This document shows positions 44,002-53,787 of a stretch of 64,000 nt of DNA, in pieces. Position 1 is the stretch's first letter; the number at the start of each line of letters is the position of its first letter. The DNA is taken from the NCBI GenBank assembly GCA_964613215.1, contig CAZTHK010000019.1:1-64000 (forward strand). Direction: 5' to 3'. Position numbers and translations under genes: made by a program. Under the pieces are notes generated by a model. That model made no database searches. It worked only from the letters and a program-made list of their open reading frames with translations, and was not told the origin of the DNA. Origin of the DNA: CAZTHK01 sp964613215. GTDB taxonomy: Bacteria; Krumholzibacteriota; Krumholzibacteriia; Krumholzibacteriales; CAZTHK01.

Positions 44002-47000
44002 GTCAACCCCGGCGATTGGCAGATCATTGTTGTCCAGGTCCCTCAGGGCGATATCAGTAATGGCGATATCACTGGTACCTTCTGCCACCGGAGTAAACTC
44101 CACGGTGAACAGGTCGCCGGAACCGGTCGCCCCGGTATCTCCACCCAGGATGGCACAGCTTGCCGTATATGAACCGCCGCCTTCATCGGTGACATAAAAC
44201 TGTGTGCTGCCGATGGAACTGAGGTAATCCTCTTCAGTTATATCACTGGAGGGATTGGTGACATTGACCACTCCGTTATCGATGGAGAAGGTGACATTAT
44301 AACCTCTGACCTCTTCTCCTGTTCCGGCCTGGTCGATGTGGAAGGTATAGGAGATAGGATCACTGCAGTTGGTGGTGCCGTAGCCGGGTACCACGCTGAC
44401 CACGTTCTCCTGACCCATCCAGGGATCGTAATCGATATAATCGGTTACCGAGTCACCGTACGCGCTCGGATTGGCCGGATGAATCGGACCCGACGGGTCG
44501 CCCCACCAGTTCATCTCCGCATCCACGGTCATGTAGTCCGCATCGGAATACATTCCGTAATTATTGCCGGAGAGAAGATTGTATTTTGCTTCTGCTCCGG
44601 TGAAGATCGCTGTAGCGGGATCATAGGATACGAAACCGATCCCTATCTCGAAGTCGGTGACTTCGTTATTGTTGACGACCATTTCCAGGTCGTCGGGAAG
44701 AAGCCCCGCATAGGCGAGTATACCGTAGCAGTAGGTATTATCGGTGCCGTTGAAAGCTACTTTATTGCCTGTGACCGACATGGAATGAGTTCCCATCGGT
44801 GCTCTCAGCATTCCGCTATCGGTATCCTCCATCGGTTCGTACGGAGAGGGCGGTGCTTCCACCGGATCGAAGATCATCATCCCGTAACAGCCGCCGTCGC
44901 CGATATTGAGGATGGAGAACTCATTGCCGCTGATATTCAGTGAACTGGCGGCGTAGTCGTATATTCCAACCTGTGCCCCGGTAACGGTATTATCCGCGAT
45001 ATCCAGGGAGGTGTAGTAGGTAAGTATACTGGATGCCACCCACTTGGTTGAACTGGCGGTGTTGTCGTATCCTATTCCAGAGATCGTATTGTTCTCGACG
45101 GTTCCGGTTCCCTGCTCGGACCAGACCTGTATTCCGTTCTGAGCGATCACATCGGTGGCGCCTGCACCGGTTATGGTGTTATCGCTGACATCCACGGTCA
45201 ACGGTGTCGTCGAATCCGTGTTCAGGGCCATGGCGTTCTTCTGGAAGCCGGTGAACTCGTTACCGGTCACGTTGACCGTTCTTCCCGAACCGTCGGTGTT
45301 ATAACAGTAAAAGGCCACCCCGTGCCCGGCGCCGCTGAAGGGGGTATCCTTTACATCCTTTATCAGGCAGTTGTCAACCGTGCCGCCGGCGTTGCGGTAG
45401 GCGATACCTATAAATTCGTTATTTGCATTCCCCTTGCCGGCACCGTCAACCACCAGGTCCTGAACAGTAACATTGTCCGCGTCGTGTATGTACACGATGG
45501 GATACTTGTCACCGCTGCTGGTGGTGAAGTAGGTGCTCAGGTTGTCGGGCGACAGGATAACTGTAGAAGTACCAGCGCCTTCCAGAGCGAGGTCCTTTGA
45601 GATCTCAACCTGTTCCTCATAGGTTCCGGCAGCCAGATTTACCGTGGATCCGGTTACCAGGTTGATACCTTCCTGGACCCGTCCGCCGGTACCGGTCTGG
45701 GGCGAATCATCATCAACCCACAGCCCGGAGAAGTCTCCCTGGAATCCCGGGTCGCCGGTGTCGGTTCCTGAGGCAAGCCAGGGGGTGTAGTCGACTTCGG
45801 ATCCTACCGTTGACGCTACATTGGCCGGATCGCTGGTCCCGTACCAGTTTCCGGCAGCATCGATAATTGATCCCACCGAGCTGGTTCCCAGGGCTCCTCC
45901 CGGGTTGCCGGACAGATCGTTATTTGTAATAGTAATACCGGATGCGGAACCTCCCATGTCGTGATAGAACAGAATGCCGTATCTTCCGTTATTGTTTACA
46001 AAGCAGTTATCGATTTGAATGTTGCTTATAGTGCAGGCATCCTGGGTTCCGAAGAGGAATCCGTCTGTACTGTTGTTATAAATAGAGCAGTTGGTGAAAC
46101 TCAGATTGGAAGATTCGCTGTCCCACTCCCACAGGCAAACTCCAAAACCACCTCCCGATGCACCTTCGTTGTTATTAGCTACAATGCTGGTAAAGGTCGC
46201 ATTGGTTGTATTTACCAGGTTTATGCCCTTTGATGTGTTTTTGCTAAATGAACCACCGTTCACTGTAAGATTATCAACTGATACAGGCATGTCGATATCG
46301 AATCCGATACCATGATCGGGATCGCTTGAGCCATTATAAAAAAAGCGTGAACCTGTGATGTTTATGCTGGTTATAGTCCCTCGGGCACTGAAGCCCCAGG
46401 CTCCGGAATAACAGAAGTCAGAATTTTCAACCACAACATTGGTATAGGTGGCGTTTCCATCCATGAATACATTTCTGCCGCTGGCATAGGAAACCTCCAC
46501 ATCCCTCAGGGTGAAAGAATTGAATGTGCTTGCTGTTTCACCCACCCTGAGATTGAAGCCTGCTGCATAGCTGTTGGATGGATTCCTGGTAAAGGTAAGG
46601 CCCTCCAGGGTTACATCCATGTCGGTGCCGCGGATTTCCACCCCGTTGGTCTTGCCCTCGCTCAGCCATATTACCGTGGAACCGGAACCCGCTCCTGTCA
46701 GGCTCAGGGATTTGGTTATCTCCATATCTTTCCAGCTGGCCATGTTTTCCTGATACGTACCCGCCGCTACTTGCACCACGTCTCCCGCGGATGCAGCGTT
46801 GATGGCCGGCTGGATGTAGGTGTAGTGGTCGCGGGTTACATCCCACTCCACCTTGAGGTACCAGATGTTGCCTGCTATCTCGCTTGAAGCGTTATCCGGA
46901 TTTCTTTCCGAGGTGTACAGCAGATAGGTATCGCTGCCGTCGGAAAAGCCGGTGGGCCACATGTCGATCCAGGTATTGCCGGCGTATTCGGCACCCGAGA

Positions 47001-47868
47001 TCATTACCTCTGTCCCGCCGGACAGCAGGCTGCTGAGCGATGTTCCCACCTTTGCCTTGATCCACTGCTTGGGGCTGACCCAGGGTGCATAGGCTGCCAC
47101 ATAGCTGGAACCCACCTTGTAGATGGTGGGATCATACGGTCCGGATTCTGTGGCCGAATCTATCTGTGACCAGGAGCTTCCTCCCCACTGGTGGATGTCC
47201 TGATCGCCTCCGTCTGCTCTTATGAAGTAGAGACTGGTTCCCTCCACATAGAACTTGGCGGTGCCGGAGTTGGTGGTAATATCATACTCCGAACTCCAGG
47301 TGGAACCGTCATAGTATTTACTCTTCCATACACCTCCCTGTTTGTAGGCCAGCCAGAGATCTCCGTCGCAGGTGACAGCGGCAAAGTGAGCAGCGCCGTC
47401 GGGGAGCCCGGTTGCCATGGAACTCTCAGTCCATGAACTGCCGTCGGTGGTCTTCCAGGCGTAAAGGTCACAGCTGGTACCTGCATCGTATGCACCGAAC
47501 ACCCAGACTTCACCGTCGAAATAAGCTGCGTCGGTTTCCCCCAGATAGAGGGAATTATTGTATGTGCCTGTCACCTTGGTGGCGGTTGCTCCGGCCAGAC
47601 CGGCCACAGAGCTGGCCTTCTTGAAATAGATTTCGTAATCATGAGTGTCCGGGTTGCCACCGTCATAGGTATCCTGGCAGCTTGCCGAACGTCCGAAGAA
47701 GAGCCAGTAGCCGGTGCCGTCGTAGACAACCGACTGGCCCCTTTCGTAGTAATCGCTGTCTGTTAGCTGTACAGGTTGGCTTACTTCCGTAGTTGCTGAT
47801 AGAGCTGATGTTGCGGCGAGCAGCGAGAAGGAAAGAAAGATTGCAGATAGAAGTTTTAATCTTTTCAT
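42373..47868 (-). CDS. Giant secreted parallel beta-helix protein with FN3, dockerin-like and FlgD-like modules
   Basis: The 1,831-residue protein has a signal (LKLLSAIFLSFSLLAATSA). The N-terminal region (30-340) has repeated SDGSDTYLLYTSERNP/YYDGSTWSSEY-like segments suggesting a beta-propeller. Parallel beta-helix repeats span about 345-1130 (ITITNNDLSGNPGG, VTGNEFTGFQKNAMALNTD). A cohesin-like domain lies at about 1160-1290, and an FN3-like domain has KVHLTWTNPTGDATFAGVEL. A dockerin-like unit follows (GMVNSTDLVDFSNTFG, VVDFEDLMIFAMIYG), then a second cohesin-like strand set. The FlgD tail runs from NYPNPFNPVTTIAFDI to RKMILLR. GGAGGGG precedes the ATG. It is probably an outer-surface protein binding or processing glycans; no catalytic residues are assigned. 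Its last 540-odd residues are identical to those of the 48309 protein. Confidence 0.8.
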   Translation of the reverse strand: MKRLKLLSAIFLSFSLLAATSALSATTEVSQPVQLTDSDYYERGQSVVYDGTGYWLFFGRSASCQDTYDGGNPDTHDYEIYFKKASSVAGLAGATATKVTGTYNNSLYLGETDAAYFDGEVWVFGAYDAGTSCDLYAWKTTDGSSWTESSMATGLPDGAAHFAAVTCDGDLWLAYKQGGVWKSKYYDGSTWSSEYDITTNSGTAKFYVEGTSLYFIRADGGDQDIHQWGGSSWSQIDSATESGPYDPTIYKVGSSYVAAYAPWVSPKQWIKAKVGTSLSSLLSGGTEVMISGAEYAGNTWIDMWPTGFSDGSDTYLLYTSERNPDNASSEIAGNIWYLKVEWDVTRDHYTYIQPAINAASAGDVVQVAAGTYQENMASWKDMEITKSLSLTGAGSGSTVIWLSEGKTNGVEIRGTDMDVTLEGLTFTRNPSNSYAAGFNLRVGETASTFNSFTLRDVEVSYASGRNVFMDGNATYTNVVVENSDFCYSGAWGFSARGTITSINITGSRFFYNGSSDPDHGIGFDIDMPVSVDNLTVNGGSFSKNTSKGINLVNTTNATFTSIVANNNEGASGGGFGVCLWEWDSESSNLSFTNCSIYNNSTDGFLFGTQDACTISNIQIDNCFVNNNGRYGILFYHDMGGSASGITITNNDLSGNPGGALGTSSVGSIIDAAGNWYGTSDPANVASTVGSEVDYTPWLASGTDTGDPGFQGDFSGLWVDDDSPQTGTGGRVQEGINLVTGSTVNLAAGTYEEQVEISKDLALEGAGTSTVILSPDNLSTYFTTSSGDKYPIVYIHDADNVTVQDLVVDGAGKGNANNEFIGIAYRNAGGTVDNCLIKDVKDTPFSGAGHGVAFYCYNTDGSGRTVNVTGNEFTGFQKNAMALNTDSTTPLTVDVSDNTITGAGATDVIAQNGIQVWSEQGTGTVENNTISGIGYDNTASSTKWVASSILTYYTSLDIADNTVTGAQVGIYDYAASSLNISGNEFSILNIGDGGCYGMMIFDPVEAPPSPYEPMEDTDSGMLRAPMGTHSMSVTGNKVAFNGTDNTYCYGILAYAGLLPDDLEMVVNNNEVTDFEIGIGFVSYDPATAIFTGAEAKYNLLSGNNYGMYSDADYMTVDAEMNWWGDPSGPIHPANPSAYGDSVTDYIDYDPWMGQENVVSVVPGYGTTNCSDPISYTFHIDQAGTGEEVRGYNVTFSIDNGVVNVTNPSSDITEEDYLSSIGSTQFYVTDEGGGSYTASCAILGGDTGATGSGDLFTVEFTPVAEGTSDIAITDIALRDLDNNDLPIAGVDGSVRIDCTVPTMEPIAEAENGWYNTAPDFSNFGFDDDINLDTAQYQVDSDGWVTLFDDIDATEWNDDGWTLPGFAGLTEGSHTVYFRVADDAGNWNGENTPDTYSWQFNKDTVAPDPPTDFAAEPGHNKVHLTWTNPTGDATFAGVELRRAGWTDYPEYSTAAPDYPADETEGTFIAQTPAQAYDDSVTAGRDIYYFSAFSYDLAGNYSAFDADAADRATSYWLGDVVSPYDGMVNSTDLVDFSNTFGVSDGGAGWNNECDFGPTDDNSSYGIPLPDDVVDFEDLMIFAMIYGKVGPLGATMLAGGERSLEQLNTLVDFELTDANSSSAPEGCVVVSVQLKNRANSLKGFRISLQADRNRVTSVTRGSIFDGSSNLFFGTTEGENSSLDICVAALGVGVPIDASGEVARITLETSGEESALRICEIDVRDINNKAYRIEGDEDYRPGFIPSSYALKQNYPNPFNPVTTIAFDIVEAGRVRIDIYDVSGRMVRTLLNESRDPGRHRIEWNGRDNSGSTVPSGIYFYRINAGEFTATRKMILLR

Positions 47869-48263
47869 AAAACCCCTCCGAATTAAAACCCAAAAAGTGA
47901 TACTCGATTTATTTTTGAGATTCCCCTGTCAGGGTGGCCGAATAGTCATTTTATCCCCTCCTTAAAGACAATTAACAACCGTTTCCGGTTAACGGAACTA
48001 GTACTTCGACACGAACAATAGGATTCAGTGTGAAATCCCGGCGTCTGCTATGCCGCTTTAAGGAACCCTGTCCTTCGTTGTTATCCCCTCAGTTGACGAG
48101 CAGCACGATGTATTGAGAAAAGCTCCGGCTGCTTTCGGTCCCTTTTGTCTCAGAGTAGGTGATTGTACCTATGTTCAGGCAAAAAGTCAAGAAGTGATTT
48201 GAGAACGGCCCTTGATTTGAGAACGGCGAGTTCAGCTTTATCCGGGATTTCGACTGCAAAAAT
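47869..48263. other. Spacer between the two giant genes
   Basis: No gene is supported. It must hold the promoter of the 42373 gene on the minus strand, which I could not place reliably, and ends at the left boundary of repeat copy 2. Confidence 0.5.
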
Positions 48264-48291
48264 GAGGCGGGGGCAGTGGGCCTGCCCCCGC
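48258..48291 (-). terminator. Rho-independent terminator of the 48309 gene
   Basis: On the minus strand the 10-bp stem GCGGGGGCAG (48291-48282) and CTGCCCCCGC (48276-48267) is followed by CTCATTTTTG. The stem is inside the repeat, while most of the T-run lies outside it and is unique to this copy. Confidence 0.85.
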
Positions 48292-49937
48292 ACTCTTCTC
48301 CCCCTCCGTTAACGAAGAAGGATCATCTTTCTGGTAGCGGTAAACTCACCGGCATTTATCCGGTAGAAGTAGATACCGCTGGGCACGGTGGAACCGCTGT
48401 TGTCCCTGCCGTTCCACTCTATCCTGTGCCTGCCCGGATCCCTGCTCTCATTCAGCAGGGTTCTTACCATCCGCCCGCTGACATCATAGATGTCAATCCT
48501 GACTCTTCCCGCCTCCACTATATCGAAGGCGATGGTGGTGACAGGATTGAACGGGTTGGGATAGTTCTGCTTGAGAGCATAGGAGGAGGGGATAAAGCCG
48601 GGACGGTAGTCCTCGTCCCCCTCTATCCGGTAAGCTTTGTTGTTGATGTCCCTGACATCGATCTCACAGATTCTCAGGGCACTCTCTTCACCGCTGGTCT
48701 CCAGTGTTATCCTGGCTACCTCGCCCGAAGCATCGATGGGCACACCCACACCCAGAGCCGCCACGCAGATATCCAGGCTTGAGTTCTCACCCTCTGTGGT
48801 ACCGAAGAAGAGGTTGCTGCTGCCATCGAAGATGCTTCCCCGGGTAACACTTGTCACCCGGTTGCGGTCAGCCTGCAGGCTGATACGGAAGCCCTTAAGG
48901 CTGTTTGCCCTGTTCTTAAGCTGCACCGAGACAACCACACATCCCTCCGGTGCGGAGGATGAGTTGGCGTCTGTGAGCTCGAAGTCGACCAGGGTGTTCA
49001 GCTGTTCCAGCGATCTTTCTCCGCCCGCCAGCATGGTAGCTCCCAGGGGGCCGACCTTGCCGTAGATCATGGCGAAGATCATCAGATCCTCGAAGTCGAC
49101 CACATCGTCTGGCAGGGGTATGCCGTAGCTGGAGTTGTCATCGGTGGGACCGAAGTCGCACTCGTTGTTCCAGCCGGCTCCCCCATCGGATACACCGAAG
49201 GTATTGGAGAAGTCCACCAGGTCGGTGGAGTTGACCATGCCGTCGTAGGGAGAGACCACATCGCCGAGCCAGTAGCTGGTGGCCCGGTCGGCGGCATCCG
49301 CATCGAAGGCGGAGTAGTTGCCGGCCAGGTCGTAGCTGAAGGCTGAGAAATAGTAGATATCCCTGCCTGCAGTGACCGAGTCATCGTAAGCCTGAGCCGG
49401 TGTCTGGGCAATAAAGGTACCCTCCGTCTCATCGGCGGGATAATCGGGTGCAGCGGTGCTGTACTCGGGATAGTCTGTCCATCCCGCCCGTCTAAGCTCC
49501 ACCCCTGCGAAGGTGGCATCGCCGGTCGGGTTGGTCCAGGTCAGGTGGACCTTGTTGTGTCCCGGCTCTGCCGCAAAGTCTGTGGGTGGATCGGGTGCCA
49601 CGGTATCCTTGTTGAACTGCCAGCTGTAGGTGTCGGGAGTATTCTCGCCGTTCCAGTTGCCGGCATCATCGGCCACTCTGAAGTAGACGGTGTGGCTGCC
49701 CTCGGTGAGGCCTGCAAAGCCGGGAAGGGTCCAGCCGTCATCGTTCCACTCGGTGGCGTCGATGTCATCGAACAGGGTTACCCAGCCATCCGAGTCTACC
49801 TGGTACTGGGCGGTGTCGAGGTTGATATCGTCATCGAAGCCGAAGTTGGAGAAATCAGGCGCAGTGTTGTACCACCCGTTCTCCGCTTCCGCTATCGGCT
49901 CCATGGTGGGTACGGTGCAGTCTATCCTGACAGAACC
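48264..49937. repeat. 1,674-bp long direct repeat, copy 2
   Basis: Identical to 42328-44001 as far as I can compare by eye, including third-codon positions, in two otherwise diverged genes. See the finding on gene conversion. Confidence 0.9.
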
Positions 49938-52900
49938 ATCCGAAGTGGAGTTATCAATTGGACTGTTGTTGAGGTCACGAAGTTCGAATTCGGTTATGGC
50001 GATGTCACTTATCCCCTCTGCCACCGGGGTCAGCTCAACGCCGAAAAGCTCTCCCTCTCCGGTCGCCCCGGTATCTCCCCCCAGGATGGCACAACTTACC
50101 GTATATGAACCGCCGCCGTTGTCCAGGGCGTAGAAGGAGGTGGTACCAGCATCAGAGAGGAAGGTCCCCTCGGTGATGTCACTGCCCGCAGAACCGACTG
50201 TGGCTACAGCGTTGTCTACTGTGAAGGTGAGGTTGTATCCGCGGACCTCTTGACCCAGTCCTGCCTGGCCGAAATAAAAATCGACTGTTACATGATCGGT
50301 GCAGTTGGTGATCACATATTCCGGAAGAACCCTCACATGATTAAATGATTCCATCCAGGGATCGAAGTCCACATAATCTGTTACGGAATCACCGGCCGCA
50401 CCCGGATTGAGGGCAGGATGAGCGGGCCCGGAGGCATCTCCCCACCAGTTCATCTCTGCCTCCACAGTCATGTAATCCCCATCCGAATACATGCCGTAGG
50501 TGTTACCGGAGAGAAGATTGTAGCGGGACCCGGCACTGTCAAAGATGGCTGTGGATGTATCTGCAGAAACAAACCCAATACCTATCTCAAAGCCGGAAAC
50601 TTCGTTATGGTCCGCTGTAATGGCAAGATCGTCTGGCAGAAGTCCCGCCCAGGCGATAATACCGTAACAGCCGGTATTGTCAGTACCGCTGAAGGTCACT
50701 TTATTCCCGTTGATATCAAGAGAATGTGTGCCTGCAGGAGAGTACAGCATTCCACCACCGCCGCTTCCATCCACAGGATTATATGGGGATGGCGGTGTTT
50801 CGATGGGATCGTATATTATTACTCCATAGCTGCCATCGCCGATATTCTCTATGGTGAATTCATTGCCACTTACACTCATCGAGCTGGCAGCATAATCGTA
50901 CACTCCTGCCTGACCGGCAGATATCGTATTGCCGGTAATGTCGAGAGAGGCGTAGTAGGCGAGAATGCTGGACGCCACCCAACCGCTGCCGGAATAGCCA
51001 ATTCCGGTGATGGTATTATTCTCGACGGTACCCGTTCCCTGGGCTGCCCACACCTGTACGCCGTTCTGAGCTGTTACTGTAGTAGTGCCGGCACCGGTTA
51101 TGGTATTGTCATTAACATTTACAGCCAGTGGTGTTGTATCATCGGCATTGAGCGCCATGGCGTTCTTCTGGAATCCGTTGAACTGGTTGCCGGTTACATT
51201 TATGGTTCGGCTGGTCCCGTCATCGTTATAGCAGTACAGGGCTACTCCGTGCTGAGCACCGCTGAAGGGAGTCTCTCTTACGTCCTTTATAAGGCAGTTG
51301 TAAACTGTGCCTCCGGCATTATGGTATCCCACCCCGACGAAATCACTGTTGACATTTCCCTTGCCAGCTCCGTCCACTGCCAGATCTTCGATGGTAACAT
51401 CATCCACATCGTGAACGTAAAGGATCGGGTAGTTATCATCGCTGGTGGTGAAATAGAGATCCAGGGTATCGGGTGAAATGATCACGGTGGAGGAACCGAC
51501 ACCGGTCAGGGTAAGATCTTTGGATATCTCCACCTGCTCCTGGTAGGTTCCTTCAGCCACGATAACATCCCCTCCCACTGCAACAGCATTAACACCGTCC
51601 TGGATGTTATCGAATGCATCGTAGCCCCATACGTGGCCGTCGTTACCGCAGCCGTTGCAGTAGTCATCGTCGATGTAGATGGTATCGGCAGGACCACCGT
51701 AAAAGAGGTATGCCGCTCCTTCGTCAGTTTGGCCGCCGTCATAACGATGCGCTCCGATTAAAATGTCAGGATACCCGTCTCCGTTGATATCACCAGCAGA
51801 TGCAATTCCGGCTCCGAACATTGCGTCTGCCTGATTTCCTTCCGCTGTCCAGGCTGGTGTTTCAGACAGGCCGGAGGAGCTTCCGAAATATATATAGGTT
51901 TTGCCTTCATCATGCTCAGGATTGTCATACCGGCTTGCTGCAATAATCACATCTGAGTAGCCGTCATCGTTGATATCACCGGCATAGTTTGGGTTAAACA
52001 TTCTAGCATCGGGTTGATCTCCCCTTTTCATCCAGGCATGTGAGGAAGACAGACCGGCAGGGCTTCCCAGATAGCAGTATACTCTTCCTCTGTATCCATC
52101 AGTTTCCATCCACCCACCAATTACAATATCCCCGTATCCGTCTCCGTTTACATCTCCTGCTCCTGAGACTAAATGAAAATATGAATAGGAGGTATTGCTT
52201 TCAACTGTCCAGTCTGGTGTAGCAGAGGGACCCGAAGGGCTGCCATGATATACCCATACTGCTCCCTCCTTGTATTCGGGATTGGAATAGCCCCATAGAC
52301 CGGCAGCTATATCGTCGTATCCGTCGCCATTGACATCTTCGTATGCAGTGATATGTCCGAGTCCTGTCCTGCAATTGTCATCCCTGTTGCTCTCGTCATG
52401 CCAGTCATAGGTAGAAGATGGTCCCGTAGCGCTCCCGTAAAAGAGAAAAATAGCACCTTCATGACATTCGGGGTTTGTGTAAGAGGTAGCGCCAGCCAGT
52501 ATGTCATCGTATCCGTCACCATTTACATCGCCGTCAGCCGATACACTACATCCCAGCCTGGCGCCGGCCATATCTATCTCCCCTGTCCAATCGGGAGAAG
52601 TAGATAGCCCCGATGGGCTTCCGTAGTATAGAAAAACAACCCCTTCATTGCTTTGCCCATTGTCATAGTAGTCAGCTCCAATTACAAGATCGTCATAACC
52701 GTCTCCGTTGATATCGCCGGCACTTTGTTGATATCTGGCGAAGTGGGCTTCAACCTGATTTCCCTCGGCTGTCCAGTCGGGGGTTGAGGATAAACCGGTT
52801 GGGCTTCCGTAGAAAACGAAGGATGCCCCTTCGTTATTTTCTCCGTTGCTGTAATTGTATACCGATATGGCTATATCGCCGAAACCGTCTCCATTAAGGT

Positions 52901-53162
52901 CCCCTGCGCCGGCAACTCTTGCACCCAGCAGCCATCCTGCATGATCCGATTCGTACATCCAGTCGGGAGTGGTTGAAATTGACCTCAGGTATGAACGGGA
53001 ACCAAACAGGCCGGGTATGATACCTGAATCGTTTTCTCTCTCACCACTTGCAGCTGGTGAAGTTAAAATGCTGGCCACAACCAGGGTTATTACCCAGGCA
53101 GCTGGCGGGAACATATTTTGCAACCTACCAGCCAGTTTGCGAATTAAATTTAATACCCTCAA
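48309..53162 (-). CDS. Giant secreted FG-GAP propeller/beta-helix protein with dockerin-like and FlgD-like modules
   Basis: The 1,617-residue protein starts at TTG 53162 behind AGAGGAGG, with a signal (PAAWVITLVVASILTSPAAS). Residues about 60-500 hold seven FG-GAP repeats, each with a calcium loop of the GDINGDGYDDLVIGA type and a YYGSPSGLS ending. These are enough for a full seven-bladed integrin-like propeller. Parallel beta-helix turns (about 510-910: VTGNQFNGFQKNAMALNADD) follow. A cohesin-like domain comes next, then FN3-like, dockerin-like and FlgD tail modules that are identical to those of the 42373 protein. It is probably anchored or displayed at the cell surface and binds carbohydrate or protein. 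Function is otherwise unknown. Confidence 0.82.
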   Translation of the reverse strand: MRVLNLIRKLAGRLQNMFPPAAWVITLVVASILTSPAASGERENDSGIIPGLFGSRSYLRSISTTPDWMYESDHAGWLLGARVAGAGDLNGDGFGDIAISVYNYSNGENNEGASFVFYGSPTGLSSTPDWTAEGNQVEAHFARYQQSAGDINGDGYDDLVIGADYYDNGQSNEGVVFLYYGSPSGLSTSPDWTGEIDMAGARLGCSVSADGDVNGDGYDDILAGATSYTNPECHEGAIFLFYGSATGPSSTYDWHDESNRDDNCRTGLGHITAYEDVNGDGYDDIAAGLWGYSNPEYKEGAVWVYHGSPSGPSATPDWTVESNTSYSYFHLVSGAGDVNGDGYGDIVIGGWMETDGYRGRVYCYLGSPAGLSSSHAWMKRGDQPDARMFNPNYAGDINDDGYSDVIIAASRYDNPEHDEGKTYIYFGSSSGLSETPAWTAEGNQADAMFGAGIASAGDINGDGYPDILIGAHRYDGGQTDEGAAYLFYGGPADTIYIDDDYCNGCGNDGHVWGYDAFDNIQDGVNAVAVGGDVIVAEGTYQEQVEISKDLTLTGVGSSTVIISPDTLDLYFTTSDDNYPILYVHDVDDVTIEDLAVDGAGKGNVNSDFVGVGYHNAGGTVYNCLIKDVRETPFSGAQHGVALYCYNDDGTSRTINVTGNQFNGFQKNAMALNADDTTPLAVNVNDNTITGAGTTTVTAQNGVQVWAAQGTGTVENNTITGIGYSGSGWVASSILAYYASLDITGNTISAGQAGVYDYAASSMSVSGNEFTIENIGDGSYGVIIYDPIETPPSPYNPVDGSGGGGMLYSPAGTHSLDINGNKVTFSGTDNTGCYGIIAWAGLLPDDLAITADHNEVSGFEIGIGFVSADTSTAIFDSAGSRYNLLSGNTYGMYSDGDYMTVEAEMNWWGDASGPAHPALNPGAAGDSVTDYVDFDPWMESFNHVRVLPEYVITNCTDHVTVDFYFGQAGLGQEVRGYNLTFTVDNAVATVGSAGSDITEGTFLSDAGTTSFYALDNGGGSYTVSCAILGGDTGATGEGELFGVELTPVAEGISDIAITEFELRDLNNSPIDNSTSDGSVRIDCTVPTMEPIAEAENGWYNTAPDFSNFGFDDDINLDTAQYQVDSDGWVTLFDDIDATEWNDDGWTLPGFAGLTEGSHTVYFRVADDAGNWNGENTPDTYSWQFNKDTVAPDPPTDFAAEPGHNKVHLTWTNPTGDATFAGVELRRAGWTDYPEYSTAAPDYPADETEGTFIAQTPAQAYDDSVTAGRDIYYFSAFSYDLAGNYSAFDADAADRATSYWLGDVVSPYDGMVNSTDLVDFSNTFGVSDGGAGWNNECDFGPTDDNSSYGIPLPDDVVDFEDLMIFAMIYGKVGPLGATMLAGGERSLEQLNTLVDFELTDANSSSAPEGCVVVSVQLKNRANSLKGFRISLQADRNRVTSVTRGSIFDGSSNLFFGTTEGENSSLDICVAALGVGVPIDASGEVARITLETSGEESALRICEIDVRDINNKAYRIEGDEDYRPGFIPSSYALKQNYPNPFNPVTTIAFDIVEAGRVRIDIYDVSGRMVRTLLNESRDPGRHRIEWNGRDNSGSTVPSGIYFYRINAGEFTATRKMILLR

Positions 53163-53575
53163 GGTAAAACCTCCTCTCTTCCCCTATAGCCTGCCGCCGA
53201 ACTTTCCGGCCGGCAGTGTTCAGGCAAGTAACATCCCCTCCGGAGCCTGAACTCAGGGAATATCAATCTTCTCCGGAAAGGCCTGATTTACAGCTATGGA
53301 AAAGAAATCAGCCGTTTTATATTTTCGAGATGCTCTCTTTGCAGGTAGTTCCCCTTAAAGATATATACCTACCAGATATGATATGGTTTGTCAATATATA
53401 GTTTAAATTATTTCAGAAAATACCCGGAGAGATGCCTGATTTCAGTTTCTGTTTAGAAGTTACTTGTGATGAACAAAGAATAATTATACGTACTCCGGCT
53501 GATAAGTGTTGCCGCCGTTAACTTTCCTTCTGAATGCTGGTCTATCCGAAATTCAGTATCGGTACATTGAGTTCC
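53163..53575. other. Spacer upstream of the FG-GAP gene
   Basis: AT-rich in its right half, with no supportable gene. The promoter of the minus-strand 48309 gene must lie here. The right boundary is the stop of the PepC remnant. Confidence 0.5.
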
Positions 53576-53785
53576 CTATTCAAACGCATCCCTCATGGGG
53601 TCCCAGGCTGGCAGAATCTCCGGCCTGGTATCCAGGATGGCCGGAACGGCATCAGGCAGATGGCGTTTGTGAACTATCACCGAGAAGACATAGCTGTCGA
53701 ACCAGCGGTCGTACATGGTCCAGCGGCCCTGGTTGCCGGTGCCGGTCCCCCAGGAATTCTCCGCCAGCCACTTTCTGGCTTTTTT
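53576..53785 (-). pseudogene. 3' remnant of a bleomycin hydrolase/aminopeptidase C (PepC-like) gene
   Basis: The minus strand encodes KKARKWLAENSWGTGTGNQG, then WTMYDRWFDSYVFSVIVHKR, ending LPAWDPMRDAFE. This is the C-terminal end of C1-type aminopeptidase C, where the ENSWG motif carries the active-site Asn. The Cys and His parts (about 350 residues) are missing. The reading frame meets AT-rich DNA just where the RiPP promoter begins. It is a truncated relic, perhaps left when cluster 2 was inserted. Confidence 0.75.
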
Positions 53786-53787
53786 AT

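Noticed and set aside
51640..53000. Regularly repeated DNA that could suggest an array
   Set aside because: The periodicity is due to FG-GAP protein repeats; units are about 180 bases and diverged, not CRISPR-like. No CRISPR array was seen anywhere.
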